DNA from: Vulcanimicrobiota bacterium
GTDB taxonomy: Bacteria; Vulcanimicrobiota; Xenobia; Xenobiales; JADMJV01
Assembly: GCA_019637395.1 (NCBI GenBank)
Contig: JAHBVR010000015.1
Location: forward strand, 186,001-250,000
DNA: 64,000 bases
Direction of reading: 5' to 3'
This document shows positions 17,430 through 27,472 of this stretch, in pieces. Under the pieces are notes generated by a model. That model did not search any database. It saw nothing but the letters and a program-made list of their open reading frames with translations, and was not told the origin of the DNA. The translations under genes were made by a program, and so were the position numbers. Each line of letters begins with the position of its first letter. The first letter of the stretch is position 1.

Positions 17430-20400
17430 ATGCCCGTATTAGAAGAGTCCGAACTCGATAAAACCATCCTTCTCAATGCCCTGATGGCGGTCAAGCGAGG
17501 CGAGTTCGACACCCGGCTGCCGAACCATTGGACGGGGCTGGACGGTAAAATCGCCGACGCTTTCAACTCTATGGTCGAACTCAACGCGGGTCTAAAAGCC
17601 CAGTTGGAGACGGTCAGCCGGGCGGTCGGCGCCGAGGGCAAAACCGGGCACCGCATCACTCTGGCCGGAGCCGACGGCGGTTGGGCCCGTTGCGTCAGTT
17701 GCGTCAACGATCTGGTCGACGACCTGGTCTGGCCCACCTCGGAAATCGCGCGCGTCATCGGCGGCGTGGCCCGCGGCGATCTGTCTCAAAATATGGAGTT
17801 GGAAGTGCAGGGTCGTTCCTTGAAGGGCGAATTCTTGCGTACCGCCCGCACCGTGAACACCATGGTGGAACAACTCAATGGTTTTGCTTCCGAGGTGACC
17901 CGCGTGGCCCGCGAAGTGGGCACCGAAGGCAAGCTGGGGGGCCAGGCGCGCGTAAAAGGCCTGTCGGGCACCTGGAAAGACCTGTCGGCCAGCGTGAATT
18001 TAATGGCCGCCAATCTGACCGACCAGGTACGCAACATCGCGGCCGTGACCACGGCCGTGGCCCAGGGCGACCTTTCCAAAAAGATTACCGTGGACGTGCG
18101 CGGCGAGCTGCACCAGCTCAAAGACACCATCAACACGATGGTGGATCAATTGCGTTCTTTCACCTCCGAAGTGACCCGCGTGGCCCGCGAGGTGGGCACC
18201 GAAGGCAAGCTGGGCGGCCAGGCGCTGGTGCCCGGTTCAGCCGGTGTGTGGGCCGACCTGACCGACAGCGTCAACTTGATGGCCAGCAACCTGACCGACC
18301 AGGTGCGTAACATTGCCGAAGTAACCACCGCCGTGGCCCGCGGCGATCTTTCAAGAAAGATCACCGTAGACGTAAAAGGCGAAATTCTGCAGCTCAAAGT
18401 GACCATCAATACGATGGTGGATCAGTTGAACGCATTCGGCTCCGAGGTGACTCGCGTGGCCCGCGAAGTGGGCACCGAAGGCAAACTGGGCGGTCAAGCC
18501 CAGGTGCCGGGCGTGGGCGGCGTTTGGAAGGATCTGACCGATAACGTAAATCTGATGGCCGCCAACCTGACCGGCCAGGTGCGTAACATCGCGGCCGTAA
18601 CCACGGCCGTGGCCCAGGGCGATCTTTCCGAAAAGATCATGGTCGACGTGCGCGGCGAGTTACTGCAGTTGAAAGACACCATCAATACCATGGTGGATCA
18701 GTTGCGTTCTTTCGCGTCGGAGGTAACCCGCGTAGCTCGCGAGGTAGGTACTGAAGGCAAACTGGGTGGCCAGGCGCTGGTGCCGGGGGTAGCCGGTGTG
18801 TGGAAAGACCTCACCGACAACGTGAACGGCATGGGCAGCAATCTGACCGACCAGGTCCGCTCCATCGCCGAAGTAACCATTGCAGTGGCCCGTGGCGACC
18901 TGTCCCGCAAGATCACCGTGGACGCCAAGGGCGAGATTCTGGAATTAAAAGAAACCATCAACACCATGGTGGACCAGTTGAACTCGTTCGGCTCCGAGGT
19001 CACCCGCGTGGCCCGCGAAGTGGGCACCGAGGGGAAACTAGGGGGTCAGGCCACCGTGCCCGGGGTGGCCGGCGTCTGGAAAGACCTGACCGACAACGTA
19101 AATTTGATGGCCAGCAACCTGACCGGCCAGGTGCGCAACGTGGCCGAAGTCACCACCGCCGTGGCCGAAGGCGATCTTTCCAAGAAAATCACCGTGGACG
19201 TACGCGGCGAGTTTCTGCAATTGAAGGACACCATCAACACCATGGTGGATCAATTGCGCTCGTTCGGCTCGGAGGTAACCCGCGTGGCCCGCGAGGTGGG
19301 CACCGAGGGCAAACTGGGCGGTCAAGCCGTGGTGCCGGGCATCGCCGGCGTCTGGAAAGACCTGACCGATAACGTGAACTTGATGGCCAGCAATCTGACC
19401 GGCCAGGTGCGTAACATCGCCGAGGTGACCACCGCCGTAGCCCGCGGCGATCTTTCGCGAACCATTACCGTAGACGTCAAGGGCGAAATTCTCGAGTTGA
19501 AAAACACCATCAACATCATGGTGGAACAGTTGAATGGTTTTGCCTCGGAGGTAACCCGCGTGGCCCGCGAGGTGGGCACCGAAGGCAAGCTGGGCGGTCA
19601 GGCGCAAGTGCCGGGAGTGGCCGGCGTTTGGAAAGACCTGACCGACAACGTCAACTTGATGGCCGCCAACCTGACCGGCCAGGTGCGTAACATCGCGGCC
19701 GTGACCACGGCCGTGGCCGGCGGCGACCTGTCCAAGAAGATCACCGTGGACGTGCGCGGCGAAATCGCCGAACTCAAGGAAACCATCAACATCATGGTGG
19801 ATCAGCTGAATGGTTTCGCGGCTGAGGTAACGCGCGTGGCCCGCGAGGTAGGCACTGAGGGGAAATTGGGCGGCCAAGCCGACGTGAAGGGCGTGTCGGG
19901 TGTATGGAAAGACCTGACCGACAACGTAAACGCCATGGCCGACAATCTGACCGGCCAGGTGCGCAACATCGCGGAAGTGACCACCGCCGTGGCCAACGGC
20001 GATTTTACTCGCAAAATCACCGTCGAAGTGCGCGGTGAGATCGCGGAATTAAAGGGCACCATGAACACCATGGTAGACCAGTTGCAGGGCTTCGCGGCCG
20101 AGGTGACCCGCGTGGCCCGCGAGGTGGGCACCGAGGGCCGGCTGGGCGGCCAGGCCGATGTGAAGGGCGTGAGCGGCGTATGGAAAGACCTGACCGACTC
20201 GGTGAATCGAATGGCCACCAACCTGACCGACCAGGTGCGTAATATCGCCGATGTCACCACCGCCGTGGCCAACGGTGATCTTTCCAAGAAGATTACCGTG
20301 GACGTCAAAGGCGAGATTCTCGAACTCAAAATTACCATCAACACCATGGTGGAACAGTTGCAAGGATTCGCCGCCGAGGTAACCCGCGTGGCCCGCGAGG

Positions 20401-23400
20401 TGGGCACCGAGGGTAAGCTCGGTGGCCAGGCCGGCGTGCCCGGCGTGGGCGGGGTTTGGAAAGATCTGACCGACTCGGTGAATCGAATGGCCGCCAACCT
20501 GACCGACCAGGTGCGTAACATCGCCGACGTCACCACCGCCGTGGCCACCGGCGATCTTTCCCGGAAGATTACGGTGGACGTGCGCGGTGAGTTTCTCCAA
20601 CTGAAGGACACCATGAACACCATGGTGGATCAGTTGCGCGCTTTCGCCGCCGAGGTAACTCGCGTGGCCCGCGAGGTCGGCACCGAAGGCCGCCTGGGCG
20701 GCCAGGCGCAAGTGCCCGGTGTGGCCGGCACCTGGAAAGATCTTACCGATAGCGTGAACTTCATGGCCTCCAACCTGACCTCGCAGGTGCGCAACATCGC
20801 GGCCGTTACCACCGCCGTGGCTTACGGCGACCTGTCCAAAAAGATCACCGTGGACGTAAAAGGCGAGATTCTCGAACTCAAAAACACCATTAATACGATG
20901 GTGGATCAACTCAATGGTTTTGCCTCCGAGGTGACTCGCGTGGCCCGCGAGGTGGGCACCGAAGGCAAGCTGGGCGGCCAGGCCAAGGTGCAGGGCGTGG
21001 CCGGCACCTGGCAGGACCTGACCAATAACGTGAACCTGATGGCCGCCAACCTGACCGACCAGGTGCGCGGTATCGCCAAGGTGGTCACCGCCGTGGCCAA
21101 CGGCAACTTGAGACAGCGCATGACCTTCCAGGCCAAAGGCGAAATCGCCGAGCTGGCCGACACCATCAACTCCATGACCGACACGCTGGCCACCTTCGGC
21201 GACCAGGTGACCTCGGTGGCCCGCGAGGTGGGCGTGGAAGGCCGGCTGGGCGGCCAGGCGCTGGTGCCCGGTGCCGCCGGCACCTGGAAAGACCTGGTGG
21301 ACAACGTAAACCAGTTGGCCGCCAACCTGACCAACCAGGTACGCGCCATCGCCGAAGTGGTCACGGCCGTGACCAAAGGCGACCTGACCCGGTCCATTCA
21401 GGTGGAAGCTCTGGGCGAGGTTTCGGCGTTGAAGGATTTGATCAACGAAATGATCCGAAATCTGCGTGAAACCACCCATCGCAACGCGGAGCAGGACTGG
21501 CTCAAGACCAACCTGGCCCGCTTCACCCGCATTCTCCAGGGCGAGCGCGACCTGCTGCGCGTGGCCCGCTCGCTGCTGGCCGAACTGGCTCCGGTGGTCT
21601 CGGCCCAGCACGCCGTCTTCTATGTGCGCGCCGGCGAAAGCGAAAACGAAGTCTATCGCCTGCTGACCAGCTATGGCTTCCGCGAGCGCAAGAACATCTC
21701 CACCGAGTGGCAGGTGGGCGAAGGCCTGATTGGAACCTGCGCCTTCGAGAAGCAACGCATCCTGTTAACCAACGTGCCGCCCGACTACGTGCAGATCACC
21801 TCGGGTCTGGGCCAGGGAACGCCGCTCAACATCATCGTGCTGCCCATTCTCTTCGAGGGCGAGGTCAAAGCCGTCATCGAGCTGGCCAGTTTCAAGTTGT
21901 TCACCCCCATCGACCAGCAGTTCCTGGAACAACTCACCGAAGGTATCGGCATTATTTTAAACACTATCGAGGCTTCCAGCCGGACTGAAGAACTCTTAAA
22001 GCAATCGCAGGCGCTGGCTCAAGAACTGAAGAGCGGTCAATTTGAACTGCGCCAGACCAACGAGGAACTGGAAGAAAAAGCCCGTCTGCTGGCCACCCAG
22101 AACGCCGAAGTGGAGCGCAAGAACCAGGAGATCGAAGAAACCCGCCGGGCCATCGAAGAAAAGGCCGAGCAGTTAGCCCTCACCTCCAAATACAAGTCGG
22201 AGTTCCTGGCCAATATGTCGCACGAACTGCGCACGCCCCTCAACAGCTTGCTGCTGCTGGCCGAACAACTGGTGGCCAACTACGACGGCAACCTGACCGG
22301 TAAACAGCAGGACATGGCCCGCACCATTCGCGGCGCCGGCCAGGACCTGCTGACGCTGATCAACGACATTCTTGATCTTTCCAAGATCGAGTCGGGCACG
22401 GTGGTCATCGACCCCGAAGAAGTCACCGTACATACTCTCACCCAGCATCTGGAGAGCACCTTCCGCCACGTGGCCGAATCCAAAAACCTGGAGCTGAGTA
22501 TTTCTCGTTCCGACGATCTACCGGCCACCCTCACCACCGACGGTCCGCGTTTGCTGCAAGTACTCAAGAACTTGCTGGCCAACTCCTTCAAGTTCACCGA
22601 CAAGGGACGCATTTCGGTGCACTTCTTCCGCGCCCAGGAAGGTTGGAGTTCCGACAACGAGGTGCTCAAACGCAGCGCCGAGGTCATCGGTGTGTCGGTG
22701 ACGGATACCGGCATCGGCATCGCGCCGGAACGCCAGAAAGTCATTTTCGAAGCCTTCCAACAGGCCGACGCCAGCACCAGCCGCAAATACGGCGGGGCCG
22801 GCCTGGGCCTGGCCATCAGCCGCGAGCTGGCTCTGCTGTTGGGCGGAGAGCTGCAACTGACCGAGTCGTCGCCGCGCGGCAGCACTTTTACAGTCTATAT
22901 TCCCCGGATCTTCCTGGGATTTACGCCCGTCCCGCCGCGGCCCGCCCCGCCCCCTCTGGAACTTTCGGCCGCCTCCAGCCCGCTTTTTGCTCCCCGCGAT
23001 CTCAGTCCAGGCGATCGCCTGCTCCTGATCGTGGAGGACAACGCGGAGTTTTCCGATGTCCTGGAGGAGGCGGCTCGCGAATTCCACTTCAAGTCGGTGG
23101 TCTCGCGTAGCGCCGAGGAGGCCGTGGTCATGGCTCGTGAACTGCAGCCGGACGCCATCAGCCTGGATATCTACCTGCCCGACGTGGACGGCTGGAGCGT
23201 GCTCGACCGCCTGAAGGCCGATCCGAAGACCCGTCACATTCCGGTGATTATTATCAGCGGTCAGGATGACCGGTTGCGCGGTCTGCAGCGCGGCGCCCTG
23301 GCCCACCTGATCAAGCCGATCGGGCGCGAGCAACTGCGCCAGTGCTTTCATCGCCTCTCCGACTTCTTGAAGATGCGCGTGCGCCGCGTGCTGGTCTGCG

Positions 23401-24182
23401 AAGATCAGGAAGTCGAGCGCGAGAACATCACCCAGATGCTGGCCAAGGGCGACGTGGAAGTGGTAGCCGTGGACAATGGCCAGGCGGCTCTGGCCGCTCT
23501 CCAGACTCAACCCTTCGAGTGTATGGTGCTGGACCTGAAACTCCCGGACATCTCGGGCTTTCAAGTTCTGCAAGAGCTACAGGCCCAGGATAACCTGAAG
23601 AACCTCCCGGTCATTGTGTATACCGGCCGCGAACTCAACAAGAAAGAGGCGAGCCGTCTGAAGAAGCTGGCTCAAAGCGTGGTGGTCAAGGGCGGGGACT
23701 CGATCAATCAGCTGGTGCACGAGGCCTCGGTCTACCTGCATAAGCTGCCCACCGACGTGGAAGTCTCGCAGCATCTGGTGGACAAGGTCTACCAGACCGA
23801 CGCGCCCCTGGAGAACAAACGCATTCTGATTGTGGACGACGACGCCCGCAATCTATTCGCCTTGACCAGCGTGCTGGAGCGGCATCACATGGTGGTGCTG
23901 ACGGCCGAGAGTGGAATCGAAGCCATCGAGATCCTCAAGGCCGACAACAATGTGGATCTGGTGCTGATGGACATCATGCTGCCGGAAATGGACGGCTACG
24001 AAACCATGAGCGAACTGCGCAAGGTGCCGGAGTTGAAGTCGCTGCCCATCATCGCGTTGACGGCTAAAGCCATGAAAGGCGACCGCGAACGCTGCATGGA
24101 GGCCGGCGCCTCTGACTACATCGCCAAACCGGTGCAGACCGATCACCTGCTGACCATGCTGCGCATCTGGTTATACAAGTAG
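17430..24182 (+). CDS. Giant poly-HAMP hybrid histidine kinase with GAF domain and three receivers
   Basis: A 2250-residue protein with no membrane segment, resembling soluble Nik1/group III kinases. Residues 1-151 include a first HAMP-like unit; residues 152-1347 are thirteen tandem 92-residue repeats, each a canonical HAMP ([21 protein letters not shown]) plus a divergent one ([19 protein letters not shown]). Then follow a GAF domain (~1375-1515), a coiled coil, HisKA with H1598 ([13 protein letters not shown]), HATPase_c ([20 protein letters not shown]), and REC domains with Asp1913, Asp2035 and Asp2181. Soluble poly-HAMP kinases of this type sense osmotic or cell-envelope stress in fungi; the input here is unknown. 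The start has a GAGGAG site. It follows the pseudokinase by 104 bp. Confidence 0.95.
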   Translation: MPVLEESELDKTILLNALMAVKRGEFDTRLPNHWTGLDGKIADAFNSMVELNAGLKAQLETVSRAVGAEGKTGHRITLAGADGGWARCVSCVNDLVDDLVWPTSEIARVIGGVARGDLSQNMELEVQGRSLKGEFLRTARTVNTMVEQLNGFASEVTRVAREVGTEGKLGGQARVKGLSGTWKDLSASVNLMAANLTDQVRNIAAVTTAVAQGDLSKKITVDVRGELHQLKDTINTMVDQLRSFTSEVTRVAREVGTEGKLGGQALVPGSAGVWADLTDSVNLMASNLTDQVRNIAEVTTAVARGDLSRKITVDVKGEILQLKVTINTMVDQLNAFGSEVTRVAREVGTEGKLGGQAQVPGVGGVWKDLTDNVNLMAANLTGQVRNIAAVTTAVAQGDLSEKIMVDVRGELLQLKDTINTMVDQLRSFASEVTRVAREVGTEGKLGGQALVPGVAGVWKDLTDNVNGMGSNLTDQVRSIAEVTIAVARGDLSRKITVDAKGEILELKETINTMVDQLNSFGSEVTRVAREVGTEGKLGGQATVPGVAGVWKDLTDNVNLMASNLTGQVRNVAEVTTAVAEGDLSKKITVDVRGEFLQLKDTINTMVDQLRSFGSEVTRVAREVGTEGKLGGQAVVPGIAGVWKDLTDNVNLMASNLTGQVRNIAEVTTAVARGDLSRTITVDVKGEILELKNTINIMVEQLNGFASEVTRVAREVGTEGKLGGQAQVPGVAGVWKDLTDNVNLMAANLTGQVRNIAAVTTAVAGGDLSKKITVDVRGEIAELKETINIMVDQLNGFAAEVTRVAREVGTEGKLGGQADVKGVSGVWKDLTDNVNAMADNLTGQVRNIAEVTTAVANGDFTRKITVEVRGEIAELKGTMNTMVDQLQGFAAEVTRVAREVGTEGRLGGQADVKGVSGVWKDLTDSVNRMATNLTDQVRNIADVTTAVANGDLSKKITVDVKGEILELKITINTMVEQLQGFAAEVTRVAREVGTEGKLGGQAGVPGVGGVWKDLTDSVNRMAANLTDQVRNIADVTTAVATGDLSRKITVDVRGEFLQLKDTMNTMVDQLRAFAAEVTRVAREVGTEGRLGGQAQVPGVAGTWKDLTDSVNFMASNLTSQVRNIAAVTTAVAYGDLSKKITVDVKGEILELKNTINTMVDQLNGFASEVTRVAREVGTEGKLGGQAKVQGVAGTWQDLTNNVNLMAANLTDQVRGIAKVVTAVANGNLRQRMTFQAKGEIAELADTINSMTDTLATFGDQVTSVAREVGVEGRLGGQALVPGAAGTWKDLVDNVNQLAANLTNQVRAIAEVVTAVTKGDLTRSIQVEALGEVSALKDLINEMIRNLRETTHRNAEQDWLKTNLARFTRILQGERDLLRVARSLLAELAPVVSAQHAVFYVRAGESENEVYRLLTSYGFRERKNISTEWQVGEGLIGTCAFEKQRILLTNVPPDYVQITSGLGQGTPLNIIVLPILFEGEVKAVIELASFKLFTPIDQQFLEQLTEGIGIILNTIEASSRTEELLKQSQALAQELKSGQFELRQTNEELEEKARLLATQNAEVERKNQEIEETRRAIEEKAEQLALTSKYKSEFLANMSHELRTPLNSLLLLAEQLVANYDGNLTGKQQDMARTIRGAGQDLLTLINDILDLSKIESGTVVIDPEEVTVHTLTQHLESTFRHVAESKNLELSISRSDDLPATLTTDGPRLLQVLKNLLANSFKFTDKGRISVHFFRAQEGWSSDNEVLKRSAEVIGVSVTDTGIGIAPERQKVIFEAFQQADASTSRKYGGAGLGLAISRELALLLGGELQLTESSPRGSTFTVYIPRIFLGFTPVPPRPAPPPLELSAASSPLFAPRDLSPGDRLLLIVEDNAEFSDVLEEAAREFHFKSVVSRSAEEAVVMARELQPDAISLDIYLPDVDGWSVLDRLKADPKTRHIPVIIISGQDDRLRGLQRGALAHLIKPIGREQLRQCFHRLSDFLKMRVRRVLVCEDQEVERENITQMLAKGDVEVVAVDNGQAALAALQTQPFECMVLDLKLPDISGFQVLQELQAQDNLKNLPVIVYTGRELNKKEASRLKKLAQSVVVKGGDSINQLVHEASVYLHKLPTDVEVSQHLVDKVYQTDAPLENKRILIVDDDARNLFALTSVLERHHMVVLTAESGIEAIEILKADNNVDLVLMDIMLPEMDGYETMSELRKVPELKSLPIIALTAKAMKGDRERCMEAGASDYIAKPVQTDHLLTMLRIWLYK
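17883..21470 (+). repeat. Thirteen 276-bp in-frame direct repeats (HAMP pairs)
   Basis: The repeat starts at the Phe of [12 protein letters not shown] and recurs every 92 codons without indels to position 21470. Units 1-11 are nearly identical in protein; units 12 and 13 diverge (for example [16 protein letters not shown]). Within the run, the residue before the unit alternates (Leu-Arg-Ser or Leu-Asn-Gly types). Such long near-identical direct repeats can expand or contract by recombination and are prone to assembly collapse. Confidence 0.95.
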
Positions 24183-24214
24183 CCTCGGACTGAGGTGTGT
24201 CCCGACCAGGCCTT

Positions 24215-24590
24215 ACATTGGTCAAGCCCCACGGGGACGCTCCCGGGGGCGTCCCGAATCGGCCAACATTCGTTAAGCCCCACCGGGACAGGTCGGGGCG
24301 TTCCGACCAGGCCTGACATGTGTTAAGTCCCACTGGGACGCTCCCGGGCGTCCCGAATCGGGCTGACATGTGTTAAGCCCCACGGGGACGACTCCCGGGC
24401 GTCCCGAATCGGGCTTACATTCGTTAAGCCCCGCTGGGACGCTCCGGGCGTCCCGATCCAGGCCTGACATATGTTAAGCCCCACCGGGGACGACTCCCGG
24501 GCGTCCCGAATCGGGCCAACATTCGTTAAGCCCCACCGGGACAGGTCGGGGCGTTCCGACCAGGCCTGACATATGTTAAGCCCCACCGGC
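24215..24590 (-). repeat. Left array of a ~50-bp hairpin tandem repeat (7.5 units)
   Basis: Units begin at 24215, 24266, 24316, 24366, 24417, 24467, 24519 and 24569 (last one partial), so the period is 50-52 bp. In plus orientation each starts ACATNNGTTAAGCCCCAC and continues GGGACG-CTCCCGGG-CGTCCC, a self-complementary core able to form a hairpin. Units 2 and 7 are identical over 50 bp. The array fills the convergent gap between the poly-HAMP kinase gene and the minus-strand gene ending at 24576, whose last four codons, including the stop, lie in the final unit. The same repeat occurs inverted at 26590-26888. There are no spacers, so this is not CRISPR. Confidence 0.9.
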
Positions 24591-24866
24591 TCCGGCGGGG
24601 GGCTTGCCGGACTTGATGTTCGAGCCACGGCTGGTTTCGGCGGGCCCGTCTTCTACGGGGGCCGGATTGCCTTTGCGGTATTCGTCATCCGCGCGACGGC
24701 GGCGGATCGCGTCCTCGTCACCCAATAGAGCCATCGCTTCATCGGCGGTCCGGGTGATCAAGTCGCGGCGAGGGCCGTTGACGTCATCCTTGGTCTCCCA
24801 GGCGGAACTCGAATCCTCGCGCTGATGATAGTCCTCCAGTGTTTTCGGCTTCTGGTGTTCGTGCAT
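24576..24866 (-). CDS. Small hydrophilic protein of unknown function
   Basis: A 96-residue, highly charged protein without signal peptide or membrane segment. It has an acidic/basic middle (ALLGDEDAIRRRRADDEYRKGN) and a Pro/Gly-rich tail. A GGAACGGA purine-rich stretch lies just upstream of the ATG. It is the second gene of a pair, 21 bp after the gene at 25166-24888. Its C-terminal residues and stop codon come from a unit of the adjacent repeat array, which suggests that the array grew into, or replaced, the original 3' end. No family recognised. Confidence 0.6.
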   Translation of the reverse strand: MHEHQKPKTLEDYHQREDSSSAWETKDDVNGPRRDLITRTADEAMALLGDEDAIRRRRADDEYRKGNPAPVEDGPAETSRGSNIKSGKPPAGAGGA

Positions 24867-24887
24867 GCATTTCCGTTCCTTTTGGTT

Positions 24888-25166
24888 CTATTGTTTGGCG
24901 CTGGCGAAGCCGAACTCAATGGCTTCTTTCATATTGATCCAGGTAAAAGGGTACTTACCCGGCCAGGTTTGATGGGCAAAGTCATCCACTTCGTCCATGT
25001 TTCCACTTTGAAAGCGTGGGTCTTTGGCCAGTTCTACTCCGAAAAGGTAGGCGGGCCGGAAATCCTGGTAGGTGTATTCTTCCCAGAGCGGTCCTTGAAA
25101 GCGCTCACGGGCGTCGTTCTCCAGAGCCGTTTCTAAAGCGATGGGGATGCCGTCGGTCGATTGCAT
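24888..25166 (-). CDS. Small soluble protein, possibly stress-related
   Basis: A 92-residue soluble protein. The central part (LWEEYTYQDFRPAYLFGVEL, then NMDEVDDFAHQTWPG and INMKEAIEFGFASAK) resembles small bacterial proteins with a '(Y/F)xxYxPAYxYG...W...A' pattern that I associate with stress genes; I cannot name a domain. A purine-rich GAGAGAGGAAA lies upstream of the ATG. It is the first gene of a two-gene minus-strand unit in the island between the two repeat arrays. Confidence 0.55.
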   Translation of the reverse strand: MQSTDGIPIALETALENDARERFQGPLWEEYTYQDFRPAYLFGVELAKDPRFQSGNMDEVDDFAHQTWPGKYPFTWINMKEAIEFGFASAKQ

Positions 25167-25704
25167 GGGCTTGGGTTTCCTCTCTCCACAGGGCTGCTCT
25201 CAGTCTCGCCCCAAGGCTCGATGTTGCGTACCTCCTGGGATAATGCCCACCCGGTATTGGCGTACGCCTTTTTAACAGGTGAGTAAGAAGCCCCGATAAA
25301 ATCCCAGCGATGCGTAGCCCGGTCAGTTGCAGCAAGAGAACCGAACTCTATCCCAGGCCTTCCTACCCAAGCTGGCGTCTTCAAGCCACCGCCCGGGCCT
25401 GATGACTTTTATCCAAAGAAGTAAGCTCAGCTTACAACGAGCGCTTCTGTATGGATTCTTGCTGACCGGTGCTAGCCAGCCCCGCCCCGCTCGGCAGTAA
25501 CCCCAAGTTCCCCAGCAACCACCAGGGCCTCGAGTCATGCGCGAAATGGACTAAGGCGGACCCATCGCTAACATGGATTTCCGGCCTGAAGTCAGGCAAC
25601 CGCGTGGTCGTCTCTGAGCCCAGCAGTCCGCCCAAAATCAAATCGGTAACATTCTGGATCCTTTGGGAGTACTTTGGTAGAAATGCTCGGCCTAAAGTTG
25701 GGGC
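25167..25704. other. 538-bp stretch without a confident gene
   Basis: This divergent intergenic region should hold promoters for the minus-strand pair (start 25166) and the HTH gene (start 25705). The only frame with some protein-like character is minus-strand 25432-25641 (69 codons; HFAHDSRPWWLLGNLGLLPS), but it lacks a good ribosome-binding site and a family, so it is not called. No tRNA, repeat or strong hairpin was seen. Confidence 0.5.
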
Positions 25705-25935
25705 ATGAGCTACTTAAAAATTGCCAGAGATAAGAAGAATCAAAACGGATCGCAAGCTTCAGCTGTGTTGGGCTTTTCTCGACAACACCTCAGCCGCCTC
25801 GAACAGGGAAAGACGCTGGCCACTCGCGAGCAGGCCATGGCCATCCGCGAGTACCTGGGTGTGCCGGTTCTAGAGGTCGGTCACGTATCGCAAGTTTGCG
25901 GAACTGCAACGAGAGATAGGCCTTCGTCCCTTTGA
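25705..25935 (+). CDS. XRE-type HTH protein, N-terminal half of a frameshifted gene
   Basis: Codes for 76 residues. Residues ~5-55 form a Cro/C1-type helix-turn-helix (QASAVLGFSRQHLSRLEQGK, then TREQAMAIREYLGVPVLEV). The tail after about residue 58 (SQVCGTATRDRPSSL) looks like out-of-frame sequence: in the +1 frame the same DNA reads YRKFAELQREIGLRPFEVEP and runs without a stop into the nuclease-like frame that follows. The most likely reading is a single HTH-nuclease protein split by one extra base (or two missing) between 25874 and 25932. A genuinely separate regulator is the alternative. Confidence 0.6.
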   Translation: MSYLKIARDKKNQNGSQASAVLGFSRQHLSRLEQGKTLATREQAMAIREYLGVPVLEVGHVSQVCGTATRDRPSSL

Positions 25936-25945
25936 AGTAGAGCCG

Positions 25946-26578
25946 GTGAATCCAGATCCTTGGCACGTTGCCTACTCTTGTTGGGGCAGGAGATTACGGG
26001 AAGCGGGCTTGAGCCTGGCCAAATTCGATTGGATGTCTCACTTTCTTCCTGCTGAGTCCAGCCATGAGTGCTACGCGTTGCTGCAGGCCGCGGTGGCCGG
26101 TGCGGAAGAATTCTTGGGTAACCCTCACGAATGGGGGTTCGACCTGCATCCTATCACCAACCGCTCCGGGCGACTGCTTGCAGAGCGTATGCTTCCGGGG
26201 CTTATCTTCCGGGGCGATCAGGAAGACGTCATTCTATGGCCCCAAGTCACGATGCGCATCGATAGCAAGCACGCCTTTCGCTTGGATTGCCTGATGCTCT
26301 ATCGCAAGGGGAAAAAGGTCTACTGGCTGGCCGTGGAGTTTGACGGCTCGGGCCATAACTCCAGCAGAGATCCCTACCGCTCGGAAAAGCTGGGGATGTT
26401 GGAGGTTCGCATTACTGGACAGGAGATCCGCCAGGGCAAAGTCTTCGCAATACTGCGCGAGCGAGCCGAGGAACAGATCCGTCTGCAGATGGAACCCTCC
26501 CCCAAGGCGCCTGTTCGGCTGGTGGCTCCCGGACAGGGAACTGGCTGGCGGCCCCAAGCCCCCTTCGGGCCTCGCTAG
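25946..26578 (+). CDS. PD-(D/E)XK-like nuclease domain, C-terminal part of the frameshifted HTH gene
   Basis: From the GTG at 25946 there are 210 residues, but the frame is open from 25874, so the GTG may not be a real start. Residues 112-137 give the nuclease-like pattern: RLD (Asp114) followed about 17 residues later by VEFDGSGH (Glu131, Asp133, His137), then a basic helix. This fits the restriction-endonuclease fold of DUF559/Vsr-type proteins (basis: pattern only). Residues 1-90 are a helical domain that I do not recognise. The stop is about 12 bp before the right repeat array. The role is probably DNA binding and cutting, if the frameshift is not real or is bypassed. Confidence 0.6.
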   Translation: MNPDPWHVAYSCWGRRLREAGLSLAKFDWMSHFLPAESSHECYALLQAAVAGAEEFLGNPHEWGFDLHPITNRSGRLLAERMLPGLIFRGDQEDVILWPQVTMRIDSKHAFRLDCLMLYRKGKKVYWLAVEFDGSGHNSSRDPYRSEKLGMLEVRITGQEIRQGKVFAILRERAEEQIRLQMEPSPKAPVRLVAPGQGTGWRPQAPFGPR

Positions 26579-26589
26579 CGACTTTGGAT

Positions 26590-26888
26590 CGTCCTGGTGG
26601 AGCTCAACAAATGTCAGCCTGGGTCGGGACACCAGGGAGCATCCCGGTGGGGCTTAACAGATGTCAGCCTGGCTCGGGACGCCAAGGCGCGTCCCGGTGA
26701 AACTTAACAAATGTCAGCCTGGGTCGGGACACCGGAGCTGTCCCGGTGGAGCTTAACGAATGTCAGGCTGGGTCGGGACGCCCGGGCCTCGTCCCGGTGG
26801 GGCTTAACGAATGTCAGGTTGGGTTGGGACGCCGGGCTCGTCCCGGTGGAACCTAACAAATGTCAGCCTGGCTCGGGATGTCCCGACC
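26590..26888 (+). repeat. Right array of the same ~50-bp hairpin repeat, inverted relative to the left array
   Basis: Starts with a partial unit at about 26590, then units at 26612, 26662, 26712, 26761, 26812 and 26861 (truncated). In plus orientation each reads TGTCAGCCTGGGTCGGGAC, a short GC core, then GTCCCGGTGGGGCTTAAC. This is the reverse complement of the left-array unit. The array starts just after the nuclease-frame stop and fills the convergent gap to the minus-strand gene at 26956. Unit lengths of 49-51 bp shift the frame, so the ATG-rich frames across it are not genes. Confidence 0.9.
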
Positions 26889-26901
26889 GCGCGAAGAGTG
26901 A

Positions 26902-26940
26902 AAGCTCCGGCCGCCACCTTGGTGACCGGAGCTTCTCTTT
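26902..26940 (+). terminator. Intrinsic terminator, probably bidirectional
   Basis: Stem AAGCTCCGG (26902-26910) pairs with CCGGAGCTT (26926-26934), with a 15-base loop and a T-rich TCTCTTT tail. It ends the plus-strand island transcript and lies 15 bp from the stop of the convergent gene at 26956. Confidence 0.7.
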
Positions 26941-26955
26941 GGATCTCGAGATCGG

Positions 26956-27297
26956 CTAAATTTGCGCCAGTGGCCACATCGCCCAGGCGAAGATGGCGAA
27001 CTGCAGGAACAAGAACAAGCGGGCACCCTCGGCCGGGAGAGACGCTCCGTAAGGCCGTTGTTGAAAGAAAGCGGCCAGGGCTCCGAACCAGGCGCTCATC
27101 AGCAGAAAAAGCGTACCGTCCTGCGCCAGAACAATGGCCAACCGGTCATCGAAGGCGGCTGCCCAAGGTGCCTCAAAAAGCGAGGTGATTCCGAAAACCA
27201 TGGTACTGATGCTATAAAAAAGCGCGATGCGGAACAAGACTTCCGTAACAAATACCGTTCTGCGCGGCGAACACGAATACTCGGTGAAAATACTCAT
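26956..27297 (-). CDS. Small integral membrane protein of unknown function
   Basis: A 113-residue hydrophobic protein with three likely membrane segments (about residues 17-38, 58-76 and 92-110). The ATG at 27297 has a strong GGAGGAG ribosome-binding site 7 bases upstream, which makes it a real gene. It stands alone, convergent with the repeat-array island and ending at the shared terminator. An equally long plus-strand frame across it is Arg/Gln-rich and is judged a shadow. No family recognised. Confidence 0.75.
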   Translation of the reverse strand: MSIFTEYSCSPRRTVFVTEVLFRIALFYSISTMVFGITSLFEAPWAAAFDDRLAIVLAQDGTLFLLMSAWFGALAAFFQQRPYGASLPAEGARLFLFLQFAIFAWAMWPLAQI

Positions 27298-27432
27298 CGT
27301 TGACTCCTCCGGTGTCCCGCCGACCTTGGTCCATTCGGGAAGGACACTTTCAGTTTAAAGCCGCACAATGAGTGGCACTTCACATGGTCATACCCGGCCG
27401 GCCGGGATCGAGATACTCAGTGACCAACGGTG

Positions 27433-27467
27433 AGCGCTCAGGGTCGGAAGCTCCGAACCTGAGCGCT
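27433..27467 (-). terminator. Strong 16-bp hairpin downstream of the gene at 27473
   Basis: Arms at 27433-27448 and 27452-27467 are complementary at 15 of 16 positions (AGCGCTCAGG core), with a three-base AGC loop. It begins 6 bp after the stop of the minus-strand gene. No T-run follows, so it may act as an RNA 3' stabiliser or Rho-assisted terminator. Confidence 0.5.
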
Positions 27468-27472
27468 GATAC

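Noticed and set aside
20049-21755. 568-codon minus-strand frame antisense to the poly-HAMP repeats
   Set aside because: It is the repetitive complement of the kinase gene (His/Gly-rich), without start signal; the plus-strand protein is clearly real.
25432-25641. 69-codon minus-strand frame in the island intergenic region
   Set aside because: Some protein-like character but no ribosome-binding site and no recognised family; mentioned only in the intergenic entry.
24215-26888. Arrays as CRISPR
   Set aside because: Units are contiguous and similar along their whole length, with no unique spacers and no cas genes nearby.
24064-26960. Several short frames across the repeat arrays with recurring GLTNV/VGTPG peptides
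   Set aside because: The unit length is not a multiple of three, so the frames shift; they are translations of the noncoding repeat.
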